A DNA stretch of 64,000 bases from Carettochelys insculpta (GCF_033958435.1 NC_134146.1:26434501-26498500); one strand, 5' to 3'. Positions 1 to 12,199 are shown, counted from the stretch's first letter. Notes: generated by a model not told the origin, from the sequence alone. Numbers and translations: made by a program.

Positions 1-836
1 ATACTAGAGTATGTGGTTGAAAAAATAAGCTGAACCAAAACAGTAGTGGTGTGAGCTGTCTTGCACAATAGTCTGACCTTCATTAGTGTCTTTACGAATA
101 CTTATTGGGTGTTTTATTAGTTTGAATATTTTTCATGGCTAAATCCATTGGTTTCTCGTTACCAGTGTGAACAGGCTGGTGCTTAATATTTAAGTATATA
201 AAGTTAAAAATAAATAACCTGTCTATGAAATCTCCTAACGTTGCATTGCTGAAGATTGCATCATTTGATCCTTGGTGTATAAGGCCAAAAGAGTGTTGGT
301 GTAGAAGGAATAATGTTTGTAGTATCATCTCCACTGCCTCCGCCCCCCAAAAAGTACAATCATATACACAACTGCTGTTTTATCTTTCAAGGTACCATAT
401 ACCTAGGCACAGAATATTTGTTTCTGGCTACTCAGGTTATTGTGGAGACAACATCTGTAAACCCTTTCACTGTTTTTTCTGTTAAATGCTGTTAAAATTA
501 TAGATCTGCACCTCTTGGCTTTTCAGAATGTGAATAGTTTTCTTAAAGCCCGGCACATTTTAGTTTGTAGTACACTTTGAAAGTGATACCTTAAGAATCA
601 AGTGGTTCAGTATTGTTTTAATATTGAACTTCCAGAGTAGCAAGAAAACTTTTTAAAACCATTACTTAGATTATATAGCAAAGAAAATAAACAACTCTGT
701 GACTGTAAACTTGTTTGAGAAAGTGCAAATGAAGATGTGAAAAGGTGTCTGACTTTGTTTTAGTTTGCAAAGATGTGGCATGGTTCACAAGACCACCTTG
801 TCTCTGAAATTCACATTAATTCTTAATTCGTTCTAG
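1..836 (+). other. SELENOT: SELENOT intron (window begins inside it)
   Basis: AT-rich sequence with no exon I can recognise; the SELENOT exon that comes before the 837 exon is not here. The intron ends in the acceptor TTCTAG at 831-836, directly before codon GTC of the next exon. The short open frames inside show no family resemblance. Confidence 0.75.
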
Positions 837-924
837 GTCTATGCCTGTATGATGGTTTTCTTCCTGAGCAATATGATTGAGAACCAGTGCATGTCAACAG
901 GTGCATTTGAAATAACTTTGAATG
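837..924 (+). CDS. SELENOT: SELENOT, next-to-last coding exon
   Basis: Selenoprotein T is an ER-membrane thioredoxin-like oxidoreductase. This exon encodes 29 residues starting VYACMMVFFLSNMIENQ and ending EITLN, which match the C-terminal region of vertebrate SELENOT almost without change. It lies between acceptor TTCTAG (831-836) and donor GTAAGT (925-930). The last base (G) joins AT of the next exon to give Asp, which restores the known sequence 'LNDVPVW'. The Cys-x-x-Sec redox motif belongs to an earlier exon outside the window, so catalysis cannot be checked here. The hydrophobic start of this exon is part of the membrane-associated insertion of the family. Identification rests on motif recall, but the match is close and the phase is exact. 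Confidence 0.96.
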
Positions 925-983
925 GTAAGTTCTGAGTGTTGTTTGAGGAAATTACTTTGTGAATACATCATGCTCTGTTATAT

Positions 984-1285
984 CAGGCTTTGTCTATACT
1001 AGACATAGAAATTGACCACCAATACCCAATTTTAGCTATGCCAGTCGCGTAGCTAAAATCAACTTATCGGTGGTCGACTTCAATGTCTGTCTATATGGAA
1101 GGTCTGTGCGGTCAGCTTTGACCCGAGAAAGTGTGCCATTTTGCACAGTCGCAAAACAAAACCCCAGAAAATCAACCCTGAACAGGGGGATCTTCTACAG
1201 TAGTATATACCTTGGCATCATACAAGAATTCTCAGAGGCTACCAGCCCCTCCTGTCCCTCACAAATTACATAATGAGGGAGCAAA
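984..1285. repeat. MITE-like DNA transposon remnant in SELENOT intron
   Basis: It opens with TTTGTCTATACTAGACATAG and contains an internal inverted pair around 'TAGCTATGCCAGTCGCGTAGCTA'-type sequence. A similar segment occurs at 42815-42920 (GTAGACAGACATGGAAATC...), in the ERICH6 introns. No coding capacity. Superfamily not certain; the 'GTCTACACTAG' style end suggests a Harbinger-type MITE. Confidence 0.45.
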
Positions 1286-1394
1286 TCAGATAATCTAGGT
1301 ACCTGTGAAATTTATGGCTACCTACAGTCTGTAGGTTGTATAAAGTTCTTGTTTGCCTTTCATCTTGAATCTTACCTGGGGGAAACTCAGCTGT

Positions 1395-1622
1395 ATGTAC
1401 ACTACAAAAATAACTTTGAAGTTGCTTACTTCGAAGTAGAGTGTCTACACACACCCAGCTTCGAAGTAGGGCACTAATCCATTCCCAGGAGTGGAGTAAG
1501 AACTTCAAAGTTGGGCTTCCTACTTAGAAGTTAACCTTGAAGTAAGTGAAAATGTGTGTGGACTCTCTGCTGGCTACTTCGATGTAGTTAACTTTGAAGT
1601 TAGTTCCTAGTGTAGGTGTACC
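1395..1622. repeat. Foldback MITE with TTCGAAGT arms
   Basis: The left arm (TAACTTTGAAGTTGCTTACT, then TTCGAAGTAGA and GTGTCTACACACAC) is mirrored by the right arm (GTGTGTGGACTC..., CTACTTCGATGTAGTTAACT, TTGAAGTTAG). The centre is a non-repeated stretch near 1470-1500. It can fold as a hairpin and has no coding frame. It belongs to the same broad class as the foldback elements at 23076-23510 and 54900-55308. Confidence 0.55.
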
Positions 1623-1639
1623 TTGAGTATTGTTTATAA

Positions 1640-3457
1640 ATAAATGCAAAGAACAGAGATGAGTTGTTTAATTAAACCTAATGTTTGAAATCAAAATTCA
1701 CATTGCACAAGATTCTGAGGAAAAGCTCTACATCTGGGATCACAACTGGATTATCAAAAATTAAGCCTTGCTTAGAAAATCACAAGATATGTATGATACA
1801 TAAACAATATTGGGCCAGATTTAGTTGTGCAAGTTTTTAGATAGCAGGGAATAAGTGTTTGGGTACATTACCCATGGGAAGTTTTACAGAATTGGTTGTA
1901 AGTGGAGATGTACATGGGTGGGATTGTGCCTTAGTTGGTCAGAATCTGGAGTAATCTCTCTGTAGGCAGATATGGTCTGCCAAGAAGAATTTGTGCTACT
2001 TTTCTACCTGTGACCCTCACTGGAGATCCTGCTCGCTCGTCATGATACTATCAATATCTTGTAATATCTGTCAACCATCATGTGGCTCTTAAACTGCATG
2101 TTTACAAACACAATAATGAAAACAAACATTCCTTAAGTGGTGTCTCATTCCTTTGAAATCCCCCTTGGTAGTGGTGACTGCTCTTTGTTATGCAAGCACC
2201 CTGTGATGATATCAGAATCATACTGGTTAGCCAGGAAAAAATCAGGAGAGAGTTGTTTTGCTTTATCTTCTGTGGGTCATCATGTCATGTTTCACTGTAA
2301 TGTGTCTAAGACCTGAGGTCCCACTGGAGCTATTTCTACATCTGGATTCTCAGCAACTACTACAGTATTAGTAGTGTTCATTTTCATGTGCAGCAGTCCT
2401 GCAGCTTGCAATCTTTGCTTTCTGATTTGGACCTCCAAACAGTTATCTATCCTCTTCTATTGCATTAATCCACCTATGAAGTCACATTTTACTCTCAGCT
2501 GCCATTGCAGACCCACCACAAGTTTAATGCAGTGCAGAATTCAGTTGTCTGTTGCTTTTTTCGGTCTGTCCACTATAATCAGCATGAGCTGTGTGGTTTT
2601 ATGCTGACTTCATAATTGCATCAGAATATAGTTCACGATTGTTGTTTGAGTGCACTGGGACATTTCTTTTGGAAGCTGCATGTAATGTTGCACCATAATG
2701 GCTAAAACTGACAATAATGTTCCTGTCAGTTCTTGAATTAGAACTGTTAATAAGCCTTCTTGGGAAGGGATCTTCAGCTTTGTTCAATCAGGCTTTTGAC
2801 TTGTTACTACCAGGTGTGGGGGTGATCATTAATGTTGTCATACATGGCAGATAAATTGTATTTTTAGCTGTTAGATGGTCACATGCTAATGTGGTAGATA
2901 TCATAGAAATAGTTGATTGAGTAAATGAATAAAAACATAACATCATAGTTGAGCTATGTTTATCCTAAAATAGGTTATGGTGTTACTGACAATGAAAACT
3001 ATTCAGGAAACTTACTACATTACAGAGTAAACAACCTTCCATCTTGGCCTTGGCAGGTACAAGCCTTTTTGTTGAAGCGCAAACACATTGTAGATGTACA
3101 GAAATGAGTTGTAAGCTGATCACATCAGACCAACAAGCTTTAAACGTTAGCTATGATAGACACACAGATCTAAACTGCTGTCATAGCTAGGGGCGTGAGG
3201 GAATCCGTTAGCAGACGAGGCCAGCAAATTTGTGGATATTTTCAACTCTGAATCCACATGGTACCTTTTTTTTTTTTTTTTTTAAGCAAGGAGCATAGCG
3301 CTTACCCTTAATCATTTGATGTAGCGTGCGCAACTTCATTTTAATATATCCAAAGGCTGTGTATATGATCAAACTGTTACTAAACTTCTTGTCTCTAACT
3401 GGGATTACAATAGGTTTTCTTACTACCTCTAATTGATGGTGTGCTTTTTTTTGTTAG
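1640..3457 (+). other. Rest of the SELENOT intron; no gene seen
   Basis: No exon recognised. It includes a homopolymer T run near 3267-3283. The intron ends with a T-rich tract and acceptor TTGTTAG (3451-3457). Confidence 0.6.
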
Positions 3458-3582
3458 ATGTTCCAGTATGGTCTAAGCTGGAGTCTGGTCATCTTCCTTC
3501 CATGCAGCAGCTTGTTCAAATTCTTGATAATGAAATGAAACTCAATGTGCATGTGGAATCAATGCACCATCATCGATCATAG
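3458..3582 (+). CDS. SELENOT: SELENOT, last coding exon
   Basis: The exon starts with AT, completing Asp from the previous exon, then encodes 40 residues: VPVWSKLESGHLPSMQQLVQ, then an ILDNEMKLNVHVES core ending in HHHRS, and TAG at 3580-3582. This is the conserved C-terminus of vertebrate selenoprotein T. Acceptor TTTGTTAG lies at 3450-3457. Only 28 nt of 3' UTR follow (3583-3610) before the strong donor GTAAGT at 3611. The normal stop therefore sits close upstream of the last exon junction. Confidence 0.97.
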
Positions 3583-4689
3583 CCCACTCTAGCAGCATTG
3601 AAAAGTTCTTGTAAGTATGAGTGAGAGTGGATGGTAGTATGGTGTGGTTTTTGTTTTGTTTTTGGAGTGCGGGGAATGGTTGTGGTTTTGTTTCTTGTTT
3701 TTGCAATCACTAGCTTGCCAGATTAATCAGCAGAGCAAAATATTGCATAGTAAACAGCTGTTCAAGCTAAAGATCCTATTGAGAATGCTTTTCAGGAGTT
3801 TGTGATCCAATAAAGTAATTCTGGTGAGTTTTTAACTTAACTTTTTTACATAACATTTTGTGATAATGCAAGCTAAAAATTTACATTACAAATCTCTTAT
3901 TTCTCTAATATCAACAGATTTCTGTAATTGAAACAAAAAGTCCTTAGTAGAATCAGCTATATGCAAAGAAGTCTATAAAATGAAGGAAATCAGACTCAGA
4001 AAATGTTCATTTAAAGACGACAATGATTTTCACTATAGTCTATTACCAAAAGCTTTTCAGAGCACCTAGCTTTCATTCTGTTTGGTGGCCAACTCAGACC
4101 AGCTCCACCACCTCTTGCCACTGTAGTGAGTAAACCCTACTCTCTAGTGCCCTTTGCAATAGTTAAAGGCAAAAGGAGATCTTGGGATTTTACTATGTAG
4201 GCTCATCTGGAAGTTTGCTGCTTAATCTCACTGTGCACCAGTATGTGTGGAGGAACCTAACGGGGCCTGAATGAATTGACTTATTCATCAATTAACCTCT
4301 AAGATTTTAAATAGATTACTAGAAACTAATACTGTGTAGAAACTGCAAAACATGACATGCACAACAGGAAAATTTTTTTCTTGAGAAAATGATTACTTAT
4401 ACTGGCTGGTCACACTGTGCACTTTAAAAAAAACAGAAACCAGAAAACCCACAAATGTCGGTCGAAGACAACTTCTCCTTCAAATAATCTTTCTTGCTGC
4501 TCTGTCCCCAGTTCATTCTGCATGCTGGTCTCTTGATTTTTCCCTCTCTCTGGTCCATTCTGTATTTAAAAAGAAGAAAAAACCTTTCCTGCTATTAGCC
4601 TTGTGCTTCATCCTGCATTGGAGGGAGTGATTGGCAGTGCTATTTTTCCCCCAACAATAAGCATACCTTTCTAACTTGCTAACCCCTGT

Positions 4690-4945
4690 CAGGTAATCTT
4701 ATGCCCCATTCTGATACCTGTATGCTTTTGGCTTCTTTTGGCTCTCTGGAATAAGGGGATTTTGATGTTAGTGAGGTCCTTTCGAAAAGGACCCCCCATG
4801 CAGATGAGCTGCGTGGGAACGAACCACCGGCATGCTAATGAGGCATGGAATATGCATTTCAGTGCCTCATTAGTATTCTTCCATTTGGCCATTAGCATGG
4901 CCATTTCAAAGTTTTCACTAAGTGTAGACATAGCCGTGGGAACAA
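4690..4945. repeat. Harbinger-type MITE fragment (one arm)
   Basis: It contains CCTTTCGAAAAGGACCCCCC, GCATGCTAATGAGGCATGGA, TATGCATTTCAGTGCCTCAT and ends AAGTGTAGACATAGCC, the same segments in the same order as one arm of the foldback elements at 23076-23510 and 41669-41930. Only one arm is clear. No coding capacity. Confidence 0.6.
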
Positions 4946-5429
4946 AAAAGAATGGGGGAAAGTGTAAATGAAACATATAACCTCCAGTGGTCCTTTTGAA
5001 ATGTATCAGCTGTTTGTGTTAAATATTCTGTTCCGTCTTGCATTTAGCTGTGTAGCTGCTCTGAGCTCTCCCAGTGACTTAATGCACCCCAACAAGTGGC
5101 AGTAGCTGTGTCCACAGGAGATGCTTTTGCCCTGAGACAGCACTGTCCTCACTGGTGTTTAGGTTGACATAACTTTTTATGTTGCTTTAATAAAGGGCTG
5201 AGTGATGTAAATTGTGCCTACATAGACAATGTCTACACTACCACCTAAATTAGTTTCCTAAACCTAAAGAGCTCTGTGTGAGCTAAAGAGCTTGTCTCAC
5301 CAAGAGAAGTTGGTCCAGTTGGAGTTACTACCTCACCCACCTTGCCTCTCAAATAGCCTACACACAGTTGTTTTGACTAATGTGTAGCATTTCTCTGTAA
5401 GTTTAAGCAGGCCTCAGTCACCTCAGATG

Positions 5430-5940
5430 CCCCAGTTTCTGAAGAATGGGGTCAGTCATGGGTGGGTATTGTAAGCTAAAGGAGGCTGTGCTTCCCCAAA
5501 CAGCCAGGCATGGATTTGCCCATGTTCTGCCCACAGGTCCCTCTGTCTGCTTCCTGCTCAGCCCTCAGTGCAACTCTAACTCAGTCTTCTACTCACTGTG
5601 GAGTAGTTTCAGCTCGAGCTGTGTCACCTGCCCTCCTGGGGCTCGGGGCTATGGGCACAGGGTGCCCTCCCAAGGCTGGGGGAGCTAGCCTAGAGTGGGG
5701 GCCATCATTGTCAATAGGGAAGCTTGAGGCTTCAGTAGGGGAGGGGGCAGAAGGGACAAGGCTGAGGGGGGCTAGCCTCCCCCAGCCAGCAAGTCACGCA
5801 GTGCCTAGGGGGTCAGTTGTCTATGGAGGCACTCACTCTGTCTCAGCTTCAGGGCTGAGATTTTTGATCCCTTCAAAGCTTATGCTTTCATTTTCCCCCA
5901 AGGGATTGTCAACCAACCTGTTGATCAGATCATGGTGAAG
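5430..5940. repeat. GC-rich repeat block
   Basis: It is abruptly richer in G and C than the flanks, with runs such as GGGGAGGGGGCAGAAGGG. Long open frames here reflect low AT content and not a gene: there is no recognisable domain and no splice-phase logic. It resembles the blocks at 7660-8460 and 19250-20350. Confidence 0.4.
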
Positions 5941-7564
5941 ACCCAACTTGAAAGGGATTAACATCTGTATTCTTTATCCGAAGACATTGACTTTGATTCT
6001 GCAAAATCACTTAATCCTGACTTTAACTCCTACTTATCCTTTAGCAAGCAACACAGTACTATCAGAGGGACACATAATCGTATATTAGGTATCTTCCACA
6101 TAGTTCACAGATGCATCTTATTTCCTTATGTTTTGCTTATTGAATGTGTGCTTTAGTTTTCTTACTGAGGGCAATAGATTGTAAGCTTTGGTTGTGGAAG
6201 AGCATAGAATTTTTTCTTCGAGTGGATTTAACATAACAGGATCTAAATATAATTATGCAATGAAACCACCCATTCATATGACCGCTTGCCAGGGTTAGCA
6301 AAAGTGGCTGCTTGTAAGAAGCTGTCTGTCTTCAAAGGTTTGCACATCAGAAAGTGGTGGTGATCCATGGCCTTTGCAGGAGTTGCTTATGACAGGTGGT
6401 CTCTCTTCATAGGTGGCCTCCAAGGGTTTACGTACAGTACAAAATTAGCTCATGTTAGTGTGGCCCACAGCTGGTATGATGAATAAGTCAGCTGTTAGTG
6501 TCCGCACTGCCCTCTTTCTGCCAGTGGTGTGTGTCCTCTCCTGAAGTGCTTGCACTATCTGAAGTGAGAGATTGAGCACTGATTCCTTGCCCCATGGTGA
6601 CAGACCCTGCTGTGAACCAGGCACAGAGCCTCAATTTCATAGTAGGGTTCCTACCAGCAGTGAAAATGGCCACAGAGTCCATTTCACAGTTATTTCACAT
6701 TTTCCTTTCAGGCTGCAGCCTGGGAGGGGCTCACAGCTGGAGCCTTCTGGATGAGCCAGAGACCAAAGGTGAAATAAGAGCAGCCTGGAAACCGACAAGA
6801 ATGAAATTTCTTGGTTGGTAGTCTCCCTGCTGTGAAATTGGCTGTCCCTTGATCTGTCAGGCCTCAGGCAGGGGAGGGCTCCTGCTCTGAGCCCTGCCTC
6901 TGAACTCAGGCTCTCCTTCCCCACAAACTGCGTTCCCCCACCACCAATTCCTCAACAGGAGGCAGCAGCAGGGCTCCTTGCTGTCAGCCAAGAGGTAATG
7001 TAGTATCAATGCAGATACTATGTTACCTTCACTACATCAACCTAAGCCCTGTGTTTTCTTGTGGAGGTGGAATTATTAGGTTAGAGTACTTGGACAACTT
7101 GCATCAGTGGGAGCACAATTGTAGTGTAGATATTTGCATGGATCAATGTAAGCTGCCTTATGTCAGTCTAACTCTGTCGTGCCAAACAGGTAGAAGGTAG
7201 GTTTTATTGTACTTTACTGTTTCTGGCTATACACTTTTTTTTCTTCTAGTTCTTTAACTAGATTTCGCTAAAGGTCTTAATTAATGGTCTTCCATAATTA
7301 CCTCTGGAAAGGATTCTGCAATAGGTTCCCCTGTTAGAAAGACTTCCATGATTTTTTTCACATCTAGTTTTTCCTTTCCTCAGATTAATCTTAGTACTCC
7401 TAGTTACATCCCCTGTGCCTTCCTATGTTGTTCCTTTCCCTTTTTAATGTTTACACTTACATATTTATGGACAGTGTTCCCATCACACCATTAGTTGTCA
7501 CTTAACTGAATTACACATGTATCTCTAGCAGCATTTGCTCTAATTTTTCCCACTTCTGAGCTGG

Positions 7565-7650
7565 ATGAATTTTATGTGCACCAATGTGGAGGTGATGTGT
7601 GACACATCACCTTCATATTGCTGAACATAGTAAAATTTATATGGCAGGAG
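7565..7650. repeat. Palindromic DNA-transposon remnant
   Basis: The centre is GGTGATGTGTGACACATCAC, a near-perfect palindrome, flanked by TTTATGTGCACCAATGTGGA and the decayed mirror TTCATATTGCTGAACATAGT. Related fragments appear at 34150-34310 (GTGCACATTTGCATATGTCT and the 'CACATGGATGGAACCAGTTA' end) and near 38055. Confidence 0.55.
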
Positions 7651-7659
7651 TGCATCCAA

Positions 7660-8460
7660 GTGTTTCTGAGTGTGGGAGGTAGCTGAGACCTGGAGTAAAG
7701 GGTTGGAATGCAGGGGCATGAGGGCTCTGGCTGAGGCTGGGACAGGGTTGGGGGATAAGAAAGCTTCAGGTTGTGGAGGGGGGCTGAGGGATTTGGAATA
7801 CAGGAGGGGCTGCAGGTTGAGGTGGGGGTTTGGGGTGCAGGATGGGGTGAAAGCTCTGGGGGGGCCTGGGGGTGAGGGGTTTGAGATGCAAGAGAGGACT
7901 CCAGCTTTGGGATGGGCTCGGGCCTGTGTTTTGGGGTGCAGAAGAGAGATATGGGATCTGGGTGAGGACTGGGCTTCAGGACAGTTTACGGGCTCAGGAC
8001 TGGAGAGTTAGGCCTTTGGGGTAGGGCTGGGGATGAGGAATTTGGGGTGCAGGAGGTGGCTAAGGGTTGGTTGTTGGGGCTTGGGCTTACTTGAGGGGCT
8101 TCTGGTCAGTGGGACAAAGGCAGGCTACCTGGTGTCTACATGTCCTGGGGACCATGGTGTGCCATGCAAGCAACCAGCAGATCTGGTTTGGGGGCAGAGG
8201 GAGATGAGGCGCCACATCCCCTTTTTGCCCCATGGTTCCCCCACTTCGGAACCAGACTTGCTGTGCTGGATGCTTCTCTGTTGGCTTCAGCTTAGAGGTG
8301 CCCTGGCTGGGGGAGAAGGGGCACTCCCTGCCGCCCTCAGTACAAAGCTGCTTGTGGCTGGTATGGAGGCACATGTCTTTGCCTGCTGTGGCAGCTTTGG
8401 GACTGGGAGAGGCATCTCTTCCCATTGCAGCTCTCAGCCTCGACATGGGGCTTAATGGAA
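7660..8460. repeat. G-rich minisatellite-like block
   Basis: Degenerate short units of the form 'GAGGGGTTTGGGGTGCAGGA' recur through 7660-8080, followed by a less repetitive GC-rich part. The C-rich strand of the same kind of unit appears at 45640-45850. Long open frames on both strands are by-products of composition. Confidence 0.5.
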
Positions 8461-8724
8461 TGTGGCATGGCCACAGAGCTTAGCAGGAACTCCGATTCCT
8501 AGTATTATGTGACTACAGAGCTTGGGCAACTAACTTTTCTCTGTAGTTCAGCTTGATCCCAGTGAAGATGTTTAGACTTGCAGCAGTGTGTTCAAATGTG
8601 TCATGGAAACAATTTGCCATTGTTTTGACTTAATTGTACACTGTTACAATGTGTTTTTCTTTTTTTCTGACTGTATTTTCAGCCATTAAGTGACACTTTC
8701 CCAAAGGCAGCGTGGTTGAAACCT

Positions 8725-8770
8725 ATGAAGGCCTGTACTGAAGACAGCAAGCTGTTAGTACAGACTGGAT
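8725..8770 (+). promoter_or_regulatory. SELENOT: SECIS element of SELENOT
   Basis: This RNA element directs selenocysteine insertion at UGA. 5' core ATGA (8725-8728); stem CTGTACT (8733-8739) pairs exactly with AGTACAG (8757-8763); unpaired AA at 8741-8742, 12 nt after the core; a second small stem ACAGC (8744-8748) with GCTGT (8751-8755); 3' core GGAT (8767-8770). The extra apical stem makes it a form 2 SECIS. All key parts are intact, so the gene is expected to make a selenoprotein. Confidence 0.93.
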
Positions 8771-9378
8771 GCTTTCTTTTCAGTCATGTTGTACCTCCTG
8801 AAAAACTTAATGCAAGACATCTTTCAGTGCTGGCATGTTTCCAGATACTGCACAGTCATAGAGTGCAATAATACTGTATAGTTTTGGGGGTTTTTTTGAG
8901 TTAAGTCAACCAGTTCACAGCTAAACAATGCAGCACTATTAATTGTAACTTTTGTTTTATATTCATGTATCACACAATGAAAGATTAAGTTAATATCTTT
9001 TTTCTTGGGAAAAGTTTGTCTAATCTGTTGTAATTTTATATGAATTTGTTCTTTTTGTAGTTTAAAATGGAAATATGGGAATACTATAATTCCTAAACTC
9101 TTTTAAAGAGACAGATGCCTATCAAATATCTCTAATTTGGTTATGTCAGGTTTGTATATTTTTCAGAATATATTGCAGAGTAAACAGTGCACTATAAATT
9201 ATATGAGCAAAGCTATATGCAGAGTAATTACCACTTCTGTGATTTCAGAAAAAAACTAAAAGACCAACTGATTCTCAAATTGTATGGGCTAGATCAAGCA
9301 TTTTTCCCTTGGCCAGTCTATAGAATTGAAAAGCTGGGCCTTTATATGTCCTAAATATAAACTAAGAAAATTAATTTA

Positions 9379-9384
9379 AATAAA
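9379..9384 (+). terminator. SELENOT: Probable SELENOT poly(A) signal
   Basis: AATAAA followed within 30 nt by a T- and GT-rich tract (GTTTTCCTTTATTGTG). It is the first canonical hexamer after the SECIS. Confidence 0.65.
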
Positions 9385-9400
9385 GAGTTTTCCTTTATTG

Positions 9401-10690
9401 TGTAAAGTATTACAGTATTTTTATTACTTGTTAAAATATGACCTTGTAGAATAATCAAACTATATTCTCCCAGTTACAGCTGAAAACAAACGTGGAAGAC
9501 GCACACTTCACAGGAGCACTATTTGCCTTATATTGACTTCTTATCATTTCATCTTAGTGAATTCTCAAAGATATGGCTGTTATCCGAATACCTGTAACTT
9601 AGCCTTTGGAAGTTGTATTGCAATGGATTTTTTTTAAATTACTAATTGATGCATGTTCTTGACATTTTGTACATATGAAGCATGTAATAAAGGGGGGAGC
9701 ATATGCAGTGTCACAGTAGTTAGAAAAAGTTGTTGGGTGTATTGTAGGATGTGGATTCCAGGACACAGGTGCAGTTTAACAGAGAGAGACATGGAATAGT
9801 TCTGATGGCATATGGTAACAAGAGCAGTGCAAAGGACTGTGTGTGCAGTCAGGAATTCTCTGAATACTGACAATGTGAATTCAATGTAGTTAAAGATAGG
9901 AATGTTCTAAGTTAAATGAAAGTGGACAACAAGCTAATTCGAGAGTTGTTTGGGTGCCATTCTGAGGCAAAAGGTTAGCCTTATAGCTGTTGCAATGTGA
10001 CCACATCTGCTTGCAGAATTTTTCTGTTTGCTTGTCTCATGAGCCCCTCCCTTCTGTAGCTGGCAGTACCAGTGACCATTGTCCTGCACTAGTGACAGAA
10101 TCCTTACTGAGGCTGGGGTAGCAGCATATGGAGTGGAATCCATGGCCATGAAGCCCAGACCAATATAACCCTGCATGGTTACAAAATTTATATCCATATC
10201 TGTAAAAATGAGTTGCATATTTAAAGCTTCAGATGTACAGAGTTCTAGATACAATGTGTGTCCACTTCTATATCTGCAAAAACGAGCCATGGATTTCTGC
10301 ATATAGAGATATCTGCTGATTTTTGCAGGGCTCCACAGCTAAAGCAGTACACAGACCAAGAAAGCTATGAACAGGTGTTCATTAGCATCATGGAAAAACC
10401 TCCTCAAATGGTCATAACACGTGTGAAGAGAAGGGTAGGAAGTGGGAGGATTGTTTACTCAAATAGTTCCTTCCCCATTTTCTGGAATGGAGTTCTTTTT
10501 GGAGAGAAATTTATGGTTTAATAGAGTCTTATACTTTTTGTACTCTGCATTTTTGAGTCCGGATCGACACTGAGTTTGTAGCACCTACCTGCAGCATGTT
10601 TCTTTTGTTAACAATGCATCTGCACCAGCAAGCTGTTCTTCCTTCTCCCACTACCCCCATCAAGGGCTGTTTAATGTTCATGAGGAGTAA
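9401..10690. other. Intergenic; no gene recognised
   Basis: Open frames on both strands (for example 9934-10302 minus and 10258-10521 plus) show no family signature. They may be old repeat sequence. Confidence 0.5.
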
Positions 10691-10859
10691 CACTAAATTC
10701 AACAATGCATGATCACCTTTGGGAAGTGCAGACACAGCACTGTGAAAGTTGATGTTCTTGAGCTCCTGGAGATGTCCCACAATGCCCCACGCGTACTTCT
10801 CTGGCTAGCACTTTCAGCTGTGCAGCTCTCCAGCCACACACAAAGGCGGGTAACACTTG

Positions 10860-11520
10860 AATTTAATTTCCTGTTGGGCCAGTGTGGTGAGCAGAGCAGG
10901 CACCATACTCAGCATCACCCCTGACCATGAATGCCCAGGGTTACAGATGAGCTCCAGCATGGAGCATTCAGTAGATCCTGGACTTGATTGCCGTGGGAGA
11001 GGGAGGAGTGTGTGTAATAATTCTACCCATACAGATTCTGAGGCAGCAAAAGAAATACTGAAATTTATGCCAAGATTGCACAGGGCAAGGAGGTGAAAAG
11101 GTACTGCAGGAACACCTAGCAATGTCACGTGAAAATAAAGGAGCTCAGGCAGATGTAGCAGAAGACAAAGGAGGCAAATGAGTAGTCTGGGTTATCACCA
11201 CAAACATGCCACTTCTATGAGCAGCTCCATGGGATTGTAGTCGGAGACGCAACTACTGTCCCAAAGGTGTCTGTGGATAACTCCCAGGAGATTCTTCAGG
11301 CAGCCCTGGGCAACAGCAGGGAGGATGTGGTTTAGGAGGAAGAAGAGGATGGTGAGCAAACGGAGCAGTCAATCTTACTGACAGCCAGGACCTTCTCTTA
11401 ACTTTGGAGCCTGTACCCAACTCTCAGGACATATTGCTGTCAGACCCTGATGTGGGGGAGGACACTTCTGATAAGTTCACCCTCTTTAATCATGCTACAA
11501 GTGGGTTAAGGCAAATGGGT
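10860..11520 (+). pseudogene. Myb/SANT-like Harbinger accessory gene, broken
   Basis: Fragments of the usual protein can be read across stops and frame changes: KELRQ, QKTKEAN, TCHFYE, then GDATTVPKVSVDNSQEIL and an acidic EEEEDGEQ stretch, and a LTLEPVPNSQD-like part. These match the trihelix/SANT protein of turtle Harbinger elements as I know it. At least three in-frame stops rule out a working product. Confidence 0.7.
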
Positions 11521-12199
11521 GTGATTTGTGATGGTCAGTTTACCTACACAGTGGGAGTTCTGTGGAATAATTAACATGTCTGGAGACAGAGCAGGAATCC
11601 TCCTGGCAGTTCTCCATAAAGATCTCATAGAAGTACTCTCATCCTTCTCACAAGGTTTCAGAGGAAGTTTGTCTTCTTCCATCCTCCATGGAAGGTCACA
11701 TTTCCACACCAAGCCAGCACAAAGCACTGCAGCATATGATCCAGATTTCTAGCTACATTCCATCAGCTTCCCCCTGGCCCCACCCATGATTCTGTGTGAT
11801 TTGGTGAAGACTGATACCATATGGCAACCTGGATGAAACAGGAGCAGCTATTTGGAGCCACTGTCTCACATTCATTCAAAATAGGAGCAAAATAGTGATC
11901 CCTAACCTTGTTCTTTATCATGCCTGCCCACAAACTGAGTCAAGCTGCTTCCTTAAGATCTGTGTGCTTTACCTCCTGCATGGTGGCTGCTTAAAAGCGT
12001 AACTGTGACCTTGTACATAACACATTTCTATTGGACAGATGTTATTTCATGAGATTATTTTGTGCATTCTGTGATGTATCTCCTCTCAGGTATAACTTTC
12101 ACTTTTTTGTGACAGCGGGTGCAACAGTGAGCCTGTTGCCCATTCTCTCAGCTCCTCCAGCTGGTCAGGTAGTACAGTTCCAAAGGCAAAAATGTACTT

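Larger units (their letters stand above)
3611..8682 (+). other. SELENOT: Intron inside the SELENOT 3' UTR
   Basis: Donor TT|GTAAGT at 3611-3616; acceptor after a long pyrimidine tract, TATTTTCAG, ending at 8682. The downstream exon carries the SECIS, so splicing of this intron joins the stop codon region to the SECIS region. I recall a similarly placed 3' UTR intron in human SELENOT. It contains a MITE (4690-4945), GC-rich repeat blocks (5430-5940 and 7660-8460) and a palindromic DNA element (7565-7650), and no other gene. The stretch 5940-7560 shows nothing recognisable. Confidence 0.85.
8683..9400 (+). other. SELENOT: SELENOT last exon (3' UTR)
   Basis: The exon starts after acceptor TATTTTCAG (8674-8682). 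Its sequence matches what I recall of the mammalian SELENOT 3' UTR (ATGAAGGCCTGTACTGAAGA, GTGCAATAATACTGTATAG), so conservation runs well past the SECIS. It contains no reading frame of note. The 3' end is set by the AATAAA at 9379; cleavage near 9400 is inferred. Confidence 0.85.
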
